Source of the DNA: Eunapius fragilis
Taxonomy: Eukaryota; Porifera; Demospongiae; Spongillida; Spongillidae
Length of the DNA stretch: 64,000 bases
Reading direction: 5' to 3'
Assembly (NCBI GenBank): GCA_963681505.1
Contig: OY811988.1
Span: forward strand, 4,447,735-4,511,734
Shown here: positions 23,694 to 34,885 of the stretch, piece by piece
Layout: each line of letters begins with the position of its first letter
How positions within the stretch are numbered: the stretch's first letter is position 1
The notes under the pieces: generated by a model
Seen by the model: the letters and a program-made list of their open reading frames with translations, nothing else
Database searches by the model: none
Told to the model about the DNA's origin: nothing
Program-made: the position numbers and the translations under genes

Positions 23694-25176
23694 CCATCTT
23701 AGGCTCTCTTCGAAACTGAGTTAGCTGAGGTGAGCATTTCTGTCACCGTTCTCCTATTGTTTGCAATCTAGTGAGCGTGCGATGTCCCTCCGTGCAGAAG
23801 AAAAGAAAAAAAAAAAAAAGAAAATTTAAGAAATATACCTGAATGCATGCATACATTGTTTATTATTATTAATTTTTTTTTTTCATGCACATGCTGAAGG
23901 TTAAAATGCGCTAACATCTAAGTAATGAGGGGCTATTGCCTAATAGCCGACAGGCCATCAAAAACAACTCCTGGATTGAGCCAACTTCAAATGCTTATTT
24001 TCTCTCCGCTGATTTAACTATTCATGGGATAGATGTGTATAAATATTTTCATATACTACACAATTTTCGCAATTTATGCTGACACAACCTATCAATGCTG
24101 TCAATACACATAATCTAATTGTTGTAGTGTTAGTTTATCAACATCTTTTGTTACCATCGCTTGATTTCAAAACTCTATACTATAACCAAATAATATCCAA
24201 TTAGCTGATTTTGATGAAGGACTTCTAAAGGGTTGTAGTATCTTGAACTGAAAATGGTAGAAACGATGTTGCACTTCATTACCGCTTTGTATTGAATCGA
24301 TAATGAGTACAATCGATATCACTGTTAGATCAGTCAAGCGCGTGGATGCAGACTATAAATGTGAGAATGAAGCAGAATATACGGGTCCTTATATGGGCCT
24401 TCGATTGTAGATGCAAGATTAAAACCTGCTTCCATGTTGCAACAAGCTGCAGTATTCAAATATTCACTTATTTTGCTGGTATCACGTCACCAGCTAAGAC
24501 AACGGTATATGTGTGTATACTTCGCACACAAATTAACAAAGGAAAACGTATTGTCCAAAAACACAAAATGCATAATAGATTTCTGTAGATTTCATACGAT
24601 TCATAATGGTTTATCCTTTAGACACTATTTTGCTTTTAGATACAAAGTAGAAAGGTAATAGATTTGGGAGAAATATCAGACAACTGATCATATTTGATCC
24701 ACAGGTCATATATACACATAATAAAGTCAACAAGGTTGTACAGTGGATAAATATAAAATGAAGATAAATAGATCATAAATGCACTTGATTACTATAAGTG
24801 TCTGCAGTGTAGAAGGCCAAAGTAATACAGGTTTTGTATATGCTGTACCTGTGCAATGCCCTAATCACTGCTCCAGCAGATACGGAGTTCAAAATTCAAA
24901 GCTGCTGCATTCATTGTACAGGTGTTCAACAAAATATGCAAGTCCAAATATAAATCTAGTAGTTTGATGCTGCTTTTGAAGATGATGTATTAAATTTATT
25001 GATCTCCTGATACGGTTGCAAACAAAGCATGATGAGTAGAGATGAGATTTTTATTAGTTACTGAGATCACTTCATCAGAGGGACGCTCTAAAGCCTGCTT
25101 GCATGCATAGTGCATCCATGAATCATACCAGGCTGGGTGGAATTCAATTGATTTATTCAAAACTATTAATATGCAA

Positions 25177-25415
25177 CAACATTCTCTAAACGAGAAGGTT
25201 GGTTGAATATAGGAATCAAAGGAGATGGTGGTATAAAAAGCAAGGGAACAAGGCTTCTGATTGAAAAGGAAAAATGAAATAGACCTATATTAGCAACATG
25301 TTGTCATATTTAAATGTGTATTTTTCCTTTTCAATCAGAAGCCTTGATCGCTTGCTTTTTATACCACCATTTCCTATATATTCAACAAGCCTCATTTAGA
25401 GAATGTTTTTATTAC
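25177..25415. mobile_element. Near-palindromic MITE, copy 4 (diverged)
   Basis: Left ACATTCTCTAAACGAGAAGG and right CTCATTTAGAGAATGTTTTT match the family ends. Internal GGTGGTATAAAAAGCAAGGG and AAGGCTTCTGATTGAAAAGG pair with their inverses at 25320-25370. It is shorter and more diverged than the copies at 11-13 kb, about 12 kb away on the other side of gene A. Confidence 0.85.
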
Positions 25416-25664
25416 TTATTTCCTAAATTTTTGTGCCAATGTTGTTTTATTTTATGCACGTGTTCTTGAAACATATAGACCCAAATAGCATGCAAGAACT
25501 TGAACTTGTGTGAGAGTCACATGCATGCATGACAGAATTAAATTGCAGAGTATATTAGACCATTGTACCAATTTTCATTTGTGTTGTGTAGGCCATGCTG
25601 CCTTAGCTACTTCAAAACACATGAATATGTATAATACAATAACATTAATTTTATAGAAATGTAT

Positions 25665-26306
25665 TCAAATCAAAAATAAATTATAATTTATTGTACAATT
25701 ATATATATATTGGTGTCCTTGCCCTGGCCTGCCTCCACGCCCCCATCTACCACCACATTCCCAACTGCCACCACGTTCCCGACTGTATAAGGGGAATATC
25801 TCCCGGCAGTGCCTGGCAGTGCTGGAGGAGCAGATACTAGGTGTTGGAGTGACCCTTCCTCCTAATGGCGCTGGAGGAAGAGCAGACACTGGAGGGACCT
25901 GTCCACCACATCCCCATCTACCACCACTCCTTTTGTCTGTATAAGGGGAATATCTTCCGGCAGTGCCTGGCAGTGCTGGAGAATCCGGAGCAGACGCTAG
26001 AGGTGTTGGAGTGACCCATCCTCCTGACAGCGATGGAGGAAGAGCAGACACTGGAGCAACCCGTCCTCCTGACAATGCTGGAGGAGAAAGGGGTGGATGT
26101 GGTAGACGGACTGATAAAGCTCCTGGAGGTGAAGGTGGAGCGATGCGTGGTAGAGGATAATATGGAGCGAAGACTTGAGGTGGTGTGAAGAAATGAGGTA
26201 GAGGAGCGGTTGGGGTGGGAGAAAGTGAAAGTAATTCAGGAGCGGTTGGGGACACCACCTCCATCGCCTGTATCATCTCGTCGTCACTTGACATTCTAAA
26301 CATCAA
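25665..26306 (-). CDS. Proline-rich ORF, doubtful
   Basis: A 213-codon frame from two candidate starts; the second gives MSSDDEMIQAMEVVSPTAPE just after a possible TTTAG acceptor. The body is Pro/Ser/Gly-rich (PTAPLPHFFTPPQVFAPYYP). Two ~140-bp direct repeats (25785-25905 and 25920-26060) are read in the same frame at first (SGGRVTPT-like) and in different frames later (SPALPGTAGRYSPYT versus STARHCREIFPLYS). That loss of register argues against purifying selection on the C-terminal half. No domain recognised. It could be a low-complexity protein or non-coding repeat. Confidence 0.3.
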   Translation of the reverse strand: MMFRMSSDDEMIQAMEVVSPTAPELLSLSPTPTAPLPHFFTPPQVFAPYYPLPRIAPPSPPGALSVRLPHPPLSPPALSGGRVAPVSALPPSLSGGWVTPTPLASAPDSPALPGTAGRYSPYTDKRSGGRWGCGGQVPPVSALPPAPLGGRVTPTPSICSSSTARHCREIFPLYSRERGGSWECGGRWGRGGRPGQGHQYIYNCTINYNLFLI

Positions 26307-26529
26307 AGCATTTTATAAATATGAGATCATTATCAAATATACCACATACTTTCCATGGCTTGCGACGATCACTGTGTTGTAAGCACGATGCACATAAGGT
26401 GGGTAGGGTGAGAGATATGATGCATAGGTTTTAAAGGTGGTGCTAAGGCCAGCCTCCATGGATTCACAAAAGTGTGAAGTGTATTTGCTGTGAATGCATG
26501 GAGGCCGCGGCCTTCACATCACCTACAGT

Positions 26530-27265
26530 GCAAAAGTGCAAAGGTTTCCTGTTTAGTGGTATGAACTCAGATAGCAATAGAAGTTCATGGTATGCTAAGT
26601 GGATTCCTAAATACCATACATGGAGTCAACCTATGTGTGATCAACTAGAATTACTATTTGCCATGGGAGCAGGTCCCCTACATATGTCTGTTTGGTTTGT
26701 GGGATATATGTATTATCCACACAACGGTGGGGGTGTCATGAGCCCCAGTTCACTCATTGTAGACTGCTTTTGACATATACCAAGCATGTTTTCATAGCAC
26801 AGAAAGAAATAAACAGAGATATACATGTATATGGGGGACCTCCTCCCGTGGTAAATAGTAACTCGAGCTGCTCACACATAGGTTGACTCCATATATGGTA
26901 TTTAGGATCATACTATGAACTTCTATTGCTATCCCCTGAGTTCATACCACTAAACAGGAAACCTTTACACTTTTGTGAATGCATGGAGGCTGGCCGATGT
27001 CAGCAAATACACTTCACACATTTGTATATCTTGTGAATCATGGAGGCCTGCCTTAGCATCACCTTTACAACTTATGTATCATATCACTCACCCCACCCAC
27101 CTTTTTCTCATATATTACTATTTGCCATGGGAGCAGGTCCCCCATATATCTCTGTTTGGTTTTTGAGATATATGTATTATCCACTCAACGGTGGGGGGGT
27201 CATGAGCCCCAGCTCACTCATTGTAGACTGCTTTTGACGTATACAAAGCATGTTTTCATCATAGC
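26530..27265. repeat. Complex repeat: direct and inverted blocks
   Basis: A direct repeat of about 140 bp occurs at 26650-26790 and 27115-27260 (TTTGCCATGGGAGCAGGTCC, CATGAGCCCCAG, CATTGTAGACTGCTTTTGAC). An inverted repeat of about 110 bp pairs 26530-26640 with 26870-26975 (ATAGGTTGACTCCATATATG, CACTAAACAGGAAACCTTT). GCATGGAGGC words recur near 26500, 26985 and 27040. This is probably a rearranged non-autonomous element; no TSD identified. Confidence 0.7.
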
Positions 27266-27689
27266 GCAGAAACACATTTACATGCACACAATGTTGTATA
27301 ACTTCAGCTGGGCCAATGTATTATATTGATTGTGCAGGAGACAATCCCACAGTACTGGTGCTATGCACAATGATTAATTTCTATAGTCACTTGCAATAAA
27401 AAAATCCTTTGTCTTAGTATTTCACAAATACAGCACACATAATGCACACAGAACATGGGCTGTGTGTTAACAGCCTTGGTCTGCTTGTTGTAGCTTGACC
27501 AGTCTATACTCTGACAAATGTAGACAACGGTTTTTATTTGAGCGTTGTGACCATCAACATTTTAAATTAATGCACATACCTTCCACACCCACCCACCAGT
27601 AATAGGGACTGTCCACATTGCACTGACCAAATACACATGGTGCCTCAGCATGTCATTGGGGAATCTAACCATGCATAATTTATTCCAAA

Positions 27690-29690
27690 TGAGAGGTAAC
27701 AACCTCAAAATGATTTCCATTTCTCCAGTATATATACATGGATTTTCTTTCAACAATGTATTTTGGGGTCAATTGCACCGGGGTTTGCCATGAAGCTCCA
27801 GCTAAAAGCAAGGTCTGCATCAAAAGAGTAAATATTGCACAACAGCAGGTGTGACAATGTGACCATTTCATTACTTGTACCATAGCTACCCAACACATCC
27901 ATTTTAGTGTCAGATATATATGCCTCTATATCCTCCCCCACTTCAGTGTGCATTGAACCAATCAGAAGGTGTGATATTTGGCGCATATGTCTAATTATGC
28001 GCATTCTCACATCATAATAGTGATCAGGTGAACCAGTGATTATATGTGAAAAACACCTGAAGAGACAATTTCCATCACCTATTTCTTTCAGTATATTGTG
28101 TGTGCATTATAGGGCGATTTAAATACACACCAGGGCCACCAATTTCTAAGTTGTTTGAATTGTGAAACTGAAGCCCCAATTGTGCACACTTCTCCTGTTG
28201 CCATACTTCATCTGTTTGGTAATATCTTAAACATGGCCATGTGGTTTGCATTTCTGCCCGAGGTAACCTTCCATCACCCTTAGCCTTAGTAAGATCTACA
28301 GTAGATGAGCTGGGTGTGCATGGCTTTGCTGGGTGCTTTGTAAACTTCTTTTCATTTACTGACTTCTTAGGTAGTACATTTTGTTGGGGATTTATGCTGT
28401 CACATGTTAAACCAGTAAGCTTAGGTTTACTATTGGGTTCTTTAGGAACCCCTGACAGCTCTATGCATGGAATGTCACTTCTAAAATGTTTTCTTAACCT
28501 GTTAACTTCTTCAGTACACTCCCTGCTGACCTTGATAGATTTACGATCAAATGATAAAAGATACAGACCAGCTAATAGTGTTCTCACATGTGACATGGCA
28601 ACATAGGCCATTCCTGTTGCAAATGCATCCCAACAATTGCACAGTCTAATGATAAACATTGGCATTTATGGATTGTAATAGCAAATGCCAGTATGAAAGG
28701 AAATAGTTTTCTATACACATAGAAACGATGCAGTATTTGAAACTTACTACGTACAAGTTCAATTTTAAACAGTGATTTTGGAGTGTGATCAAATGTAACC
28801 TGAATGCGGTCCTTGCTGATTGCAGAAATAGTACCCAGTCCCCCGTTAACCAACCTTTGGGCTATGTCCAGATTGCATCTTAACATGACCCATACACCTA
28901 CAGCCACTTTTAAATCTGCCTCTAAACCAGCAGTCATATTACAGTCTTCACTTAACTTTTCTAGTTTCAGATGATGCCCTTTTTGTCCACTTCACTTTCC
29001 CTGCTGTTTCATCAAACTCATCTATGCAGGGCATGTGTACAATATGTGATCCCACTTTGGAAAGCATGTCTGCGTTAAATTGGTCACAAGACTTTCTTGT
29101 GGCTAACAGACACACAGGTGACAGGTGTTGATCTAGAAGTTCCTGGAATTTTCAATAGGTGTGCATTTTATAACAGCTTTGTTTAGCAGAGCGATAGTTG
29201 CATCTGATATACAATTCACCCTGACCTCATTTAAAAGCTGACCAAATTCTGGATCTCGTTTTTGCCTTTCACTAATGGTGAGCTCATCATACACTTCAGA
29301 TTCCCTCCAAATGTTTACTGCTGTCACACAGCCTAGCCTTGCTGCAATGACTTTATTAGTAATATATTTGGAAAACCATTCAACCATTTACAGGAGGTAG
29401 CTGCAACAAATCCCCAAAAAAGAGGATATTCATAAACCCAAACCATTGATCACCTCTTCAAGCCTCAGATGGTCACCAAGCAATAAGTCACTGGCGTCGT
29501 AGAGGCCACACTCTCTAGAACGCAAGGACCATACGCCAAAGGACCAGAGCTTGCTGTAAATACTGCTGTTAGAATTGACCTCTTGCCACACATCCTGCAT
29601 ATTACTTTTCTCTGCTTTGGTAATGTAACCTGTTACATAATGAGCTAGGGTCAATGAAGCCGCGATCATTTCCTGTTGTTTATAAGACAT
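27690..29690 (-). pseudogene. Decayed Helitron-type protein: Rep tail, Pif1 helicase, OTU protease
   Basis: In minus-strand order: a Rep/helicase-linker segment (HYVTGYITKAEKSNMQDVWQ, then LRSRECGLYDASDLLLGDHL); helicase blocks VYDELTISERQKRDPEFGQL, SPVCLLATRKSCDQFNADML and LVNGGLGTISAI; motif V-like TIHKCQCLSLD and motif VI-like YVAMSHVRTLLAGLYLLSFD; then an OTU domain with IGDGNCLFRCFSHIITGSPD (catalytic Asp/Cys) and NHFEVV (catalytic His). Several frameshifts separate the blocks (for example between 28075 and 28010 and near 27760), and the HKCQG glycine and the YVALSRVR arginine are replaced. The Rep nuclease motifs and N-terminus are missing, so it is 5'-truncated and inactive. The Rep-Pif1-OTU combination is known from animal Helitrons/Helentrons. 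Confidence 0.88.
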
Positions 29691-30741
29691 CGGGCATGCT
29701 AATGCTTAGTTATCACCAGCTGCGTACAAACGTCACATCATTTCGTGATATGCCTGCATGGTCGCGATCCGACGTGGCATGGCTGATTAGACATGTCCAG
29801 CATATTCAGCGCATTGCGTTACGCATTGTTGGGCACACACCAGCCAGCCTGTCGTCTCCGCCTACGCCCCGGGAACCATTCATTGAAAGTCGTTTTGCCG
29901 GTGTGTACTATCGGGCCCCACGTTGAGTGTCTCAGATGAAATAGGTAGGTATATATCTGTGTATGATTAGACGGGGCATGCATTAAGTAGAAACAGTGCT
30001 GGGAGCGCAATGGTAATTGCCTAACCCTGGTCCTAACACGAACTGTGCATGGAATGGTTGATATGGAAGATGGCTCGCGGGCAGCAATATACATAGGGGA
30101 ATTTTCAGCACGATGGGCCACAGGCATGTATATGGACTCGCTCGTAGGATATCTCTTAAATTCAAGAGTGATATGCGACGTTATGGGCACTAAATCCACT
30201 CCGAGGTTCTTTAAAACCTTTAGCTATATCTACCTAAAATTTCGGTTCTCACGTGCCCTAGCCAGATACGACGTTTTTGGTTTAGATTTTTTTTTTTTTT
30301 TTCTTGGCCAGGGAGGGGAGCATTATTTGAAAGATTTGTATGCTAATCCATATTCGATATTCAACTCGGTCAATGCCTTGGCTATAACATGTGAAGTAAG
30401 TTATTTATAGTATCAGTCATGCACGGATTCCCTGATATTTTAACCACGCAGCTATACCACGCATGCAGACGCAGATTGGTTACCAGATTGGTTATCAGTC
30501 AGCTTCTTGTTTCGCATTGCTATTCCGTTTGTCTAAAGGCCATGTTATGGCGCATACGGAAGTATGTTTGAAGGGCATGCATTGATTCACGCAATTAAAT
30601 TCGTGTAAACATACGTGCATCTCGGTTCATTTATGGTGACAGACAATCGTGTCCTATATCAATGCGACTATTATTTTCGTTCTGAGTGATTTTGCTTGCA
30701 TTCACGATATGCTCCATCATCATTCACAGAAGTATTACTCG
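29691..30741. other. No gene seen
   Basis: Sequence beyond the truncated Helitron-type protein. A T18 tract lies at 30285-30302. No frame has recognisable content. Confidence 0.3.
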
Positions 30742-30774
30742 CTGGGTTCGTGCCAACAATATTGCACGAACCCA
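30742..30774. repeat. Perfect 11-bp-arm hairpin
   Basis: TGGGTTCGTGC and GCACGAACCCA flank a 10-nt loop (CAACAATATT). Confidence 0.8.
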
Positions 30775-30960
30775 TGCATGCATTATATTATATGTGCTAA
30801 CTGATACATAGATCACGTCGGGCGGGGTGGGACTGAGGTCTGTTGGCCGGTAACACGTACTTTAATCGGAAAATGAGTTTAAACCGGCCAAGGTTCCAAA
30901 TATAAATATAATTAGTTGTAAGTTGATACATGAAATTGCTAGTTGCAATGTTATGACTTT

Positions 30961-31215
30961 CCCAGCAAAAAGTTCTTGGGCAAGATTCTTGCCAAGAAGA
31001 GCAAGATCTTGGCAGGAGGCCAAGATCTTGCCAGGAGGTTGAGATCTTGCCATATCTTAGGTAAGATCTTGGCCAAGATCTTGGCCAGAACTTGGCCGGC
31101 ATAATCTTGGCACCTTGGGCAAGATCTTGGGCAAGTCTTGGGCAAGTTGGGAAAGACCTTGGGCAAGTTGGTCAAGATCTTGGGCAGGAATCTTGTCCAA
31201 GAACTTTTTGCTGGG
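30961..31215. mobile_element. Foldback element built of CAAGATCTTGGC motifs
   Basis: Terminal inverted repeats of about 33 bp: CCCAGCAAAAAGTTCTTGGG at the left and CCAAGAACTTTTTGCTGGG at the right. The interior is an irregular series of CAAGATCTTGGC / GGCAAGATCTTG words, themselves palindromic around AGATCT. No coding potential: frames across it are translations of the repeat. Target-site duplication is not clear (possibly TTT). Confidence 0.8.
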
Positions 31216-33000
31216 TTTATCGGAACCTGCGGTGCACGGTTGTTTGCTGCTGGAAACTAGTTTTATAATTAGAACATGTCTAAATAATTGTGAAGAAACT
31301 CCTCATTACAGACACCTTATGTTTCAAAGCTCACCTGTAAAATATATATACTTATGAGTAGATACAACGCAATGCTTCAACCTCTTTTAGTTATAATGAA
31401 CACTCATTCTTTGAATTGTGCAGCAACTTTATGCGCAAGCAGCAGTGCTTACATCGCCACGGGGCACTTATTTTGGAAGGGTGGGTACAAGATCCGATAT
31501 TGCAGCCCTCCTGCACAATAGCTGGAGGTAAGACTAGTCTTTTCGTACGTCAAAGGCATGCCAAATATAGAATTGACGAACCACTTTTGTCGCCGAATTT
31601 TCTGTCTTCATAAAACCCAAGTGTATATCTTGTAAATAATCCATGCGTCTTGTGGCCATTGCGTGAACATGTGTACATGAACATAGGTTACAAGAATGGG
31701 CTATCACACCAAACAACATCTGCTATTTGTATACAAGGAGAGCATTTGCTGCTGATCTGCATATTGCTTTTTCCATCAACACTCATACCAATAATTTTCA
31801 AGTGCACCCTGAACATTTCTGCCATTGCATGCTGTCATCATTCAATACAGAATTATTAGTCTCAGGACAGAAAGAGTACCATTTGTATGGGAGGTACAAG
31901 GGTGTAGGGACATAGTACATGCTTTTATGCAACATCATTAATATACAGAATCATATCACAGGTGTGTGAGCAGTGCAAGAGGTCATGTCAGGAAGCATAG
32001 TTGGCAGAGGTTGTCAAGCAGGCCTCACACAACATGTTCATTGCACACCTTTAGAAATTGCCCCTCCTCCAACCTTCTCACGTGAGCCATACCCACCACT
32101 GGCAAGCCATAATAGTGTCAGTGTCCTGAACGAGTTGTAGTAGTGTATGGTGTGTTCAAGCATTCTGACACAACCCTAGAACTGCCATGTTGCAAGCTGG
32201 CCTGTACCAGTTCTGGTGTGGAGTGGGTTAGCAGCATCATCCCCAGGAGCAAGGCATAATACAATTGCCTACAGGAGGAACAGTTAAATGGATTCAGTGT
32301 CACATATATTGTTATGTCATCCTAAGGAGCGTAGGAACATAAACAGGATTTGGGGGAGCCAGAGGGTGTGTCCATGTGTCCAATGTAAATTCAGTATATT
32401 ATATATAATGCCCAAGGCGGCCCCCCCCCCCCCCCCCCCTCCCCCCAGTTCTTACATCAATGACTAAACCTCATACTTTGTAGCCAATGACATTCATGCA
32501 TGTAACAAACATCTGGCCTCAGCTGCTTGTTCAGCTTATTATTTTAATTTGTTAAAATCCACTATGCCTCTTTAATAATAAGGTGTGCTACATATAGAGA
32601 TACTTTTAAGATTGAGTGATATGAAACCAAAAATACACTACACTAGTCCTACGTGACATGACTATTTCTACTGGATTGGGCACTTCACAACACAGATTTA
32701 CTAATTTGAAGCTTTACAGTAGCAATTTAGAAGTGCGCTGAGCTACAACGCACGTCCTATTGGATACCCTTTGGGAATCAGTGGGGAATTGTGGTCACTA
32801 TTAAGCATACAGGTTTAGCTAAACGCAGAGAGCAAATAGCCCATCTCTTTGATCCTGCCATTTAATGCCAAAAGGAAATACACCAATAAGTCCAAGTATG
32901 TGTTCTTGAGGGGAACACGTACGGATGGGGGTGGGTGAAAATTTACCATCTAGGGGGTCTAGGAGAACTCTGTCAGGTACGTGTAGTTAAAACCAGGAGC
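31216..33000. other. No gene supported
   Basis: One splice-flanked open segment (31425-31528, between GTGCAG and GTAAGA) is mentioned under findings. A poly-C run lies at 32420-32438. Otherwise nothing. Confidence 0.3.
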
Positions 33001-33650
33001 AGGAGCAGGAATTGCTATCTGGACCCTCTACATGTACTTAGGATGCATATGTGTGCAACGCACTCTGGATATATGCAAAACCCTCCAGAATGTGTGCACA
33101 TGTACTTAGGAGTTAGGATGTGTGTAAGGCCCTCTACATGTACCTAGGATGTGTGCAAGACCCTCTACAAGTAGTTAGGATGTGTGTGCAAGGCCCTCTA
33201 CATGTACTTAGGATGTGTGCAAGACCATGTACATGTACTTAGGATGTGTGCAAGACCATCTATATGTACTTAGGATGTGCGTAAAGCAATCTACTTGTAC
33301 TTAGGATGTGTGCAAGGCACTTTACAAGTAGTTAGGATGTGTGCAAGACACTTCACATGTACTTAGGATGTGTGCAAGACCCTCTACATGTACTTAGGAT
33401 GTGTTCAAGACCTTCTACATGTACTTAGGATGTGTTCAAGACCTTCTACATGTACTTAGGATGTGTGCAAAGCCCTCTACATGTACTTAGAATGTGTGCA
33501 AGGCACTTTACTATTAGTTAGGATGCGTGCAAGACACTTCACATGTACTTAGGATGTGTGCAAGAGATGTACTTAGGATGTGTGCAAGGCACTTTACAAG
33601 TAGTTAGGATGTGTGCAAGACACTTCACATGTACTTAGGATGTGCAAGAC
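33000..33650. repeat. ~31-bp minisatellite
   Basis: About 20 units of CTACATGTACTTAGGATGTG + TGCAAGACCCT, with variants (CAAGTAGTTAGG, TTCAAGACC). The unit length is not a multiple of three and no open frame crosses the array. Confidence 0.93.
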
Positions 33651-34184
33651 CCAGTTGATAGTGAAATTTTTGTCTGATGTGCTGAAACTGTGCAGCCAGT
33701 CTTAGAGTCATCATATTTGATTGATGTGGATATCCAGTTGGTGTTTTCATGAAGTTGCGGCACACAACCCATACTTTGGCCTTTTGTGAACCACTCAGTA
33801 TTTTAAGATTCATAAATGAAATACTCATTCCAATGCCACAATTGATCCTAGTACAGCAATTGTTTGATGATTGTGATTGATAGGGCATACAGCACACCCA
33901 GATGTTTTATATTGGTGTAGATATTAAATTTTAAAAAAACCAACAGGATTGAATAGTTGGCTGTCAAGAAATAAAAGTAATCAACATAACTAACAAATCT
34001 CATTGTTGTCTTGTTAGTATTCATTCCTCTATTCATTGGTATCCAGTTGTTTTTTTTAACCTCCAAATTCGATTCTTTCTTCTTTCTTGGGGGGGGCCAT
34101 AGAGAGGTTAAAGATACTAATTTCATATTGGATCAAACAAAGCTTGTCAGGCTTTTCTTCAATCAATGGGAAGGGGACAGGTGT

Positions 34185-34463
34185 AACACTGGTGTGTGAG
34201 GGGTAGGTGTAATAGTAATACTGGTGGGTGAGGGGGTAGGTGTAATAGTAACACTGGTGTGTGAGGGGGTAGGTGTAATAGTAATACTGGTGGGTGAGGG
34301 GGTAGGTGTAATAGTAACACTGGTGGGTGAGGGGGTAGGTGTAATAGTAACACTGGTGTGTGAGGGGGTAGGTGTAATAGTAATACTGGTGTGGGAGGGG
34401 TTGGTGTAATAGTGGTAATGGACAGGTGTGGGAGGGGTAGGTGTAATTGTAATACTGGTGTGG
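34185..34463. repeat. 33-bp minisatellite, left part
   Basis: Eight or so units of AGGTGTAATAGTAACACTGG + TGTGTGAGGGGGT. The 33-bp period yields an 11-residue peptide repeat in several frames; this is an artefact of unit length. The array continues after the inserted LTR at 34775. Confidence 0.92.
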
Positions 34464-34468
34464 GAGGG

Positions 34469-34772
34469 TGTCACGGCCACCAGGGATAACTCAGCATCCT
34501 ACGCGCTTGCGACTCCTTAGTACCGCAATCACCAGGCAAAGTCAACCCCACAACACTCGGGACAACCGTTCTTTAATGATCAGAGCACCCCCCACCAGGC
34601 CACCACACACATTAGAGAGGGAGAGAGTGAGTGTCCAAAATTCCCCGCCCGCCCCCTATATCATCTCCCTAGCTATTGTCTCTGTACAATGTGTCCCTAC
34701 GGCTCCCGCAGCAGCCCCAGTCCAGACATGAGGTCATCTCTGTCAACAGGGTTGGGTTACCAGACCCTAACA
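34469..34772. mobile_element. Solo LTR inserted in the minisatellite
   Basis: The block starts TGTCACGGCCACCAGGGATA and ends CCAGACCCTAACA, so it has TG..CA termini. It is flanked by GAGGG on both sides (34464-34468 and 34773-34777), a 5-bp duplication typical of LTR-retrotransposon integration. The minisatellite resumes at once on the right. At 304 bp with no coding content it fits a solo LTR. TGTCACG starts are common among Gypsy-type LTRs, but the family is not assigned. Because GAGGG occurs in every minisatellite unit, the duplication alone is weaker evidence than usual. Confidence 0.75.
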
Positions 34773-34774
34773 GA

Positions 34775-34885
34775 GGGGTAGGTGTAATAGTGGTACTGGT
34801 GTGGAGAGGTAGGTGTAATAGTAACACTGGGGTAGGTGTAATAGTAACACTGGGGTAGGTATAAAAGTAATACTGGTGTGGGAGT
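34775..34885. repeat. 33-bp minisatellite, right part
   Basis: Three or four shorter units of the same GGTAGGTGTAATAGTAACAC repeat, continuing the array interrupted by the LTR. 34885-36460 then holds no supported gene (poly-C at 35459-35472; T9 at 35587). Confidence 0.85.

Noticed and set aside
34163-34480. Thr/Pro/Ile-repeat frame of ~105 codons
   Set aside because: The 33-bp minisatellite period gives an 11-residue repeat by arithmetic; no start context or neighbouring exon.
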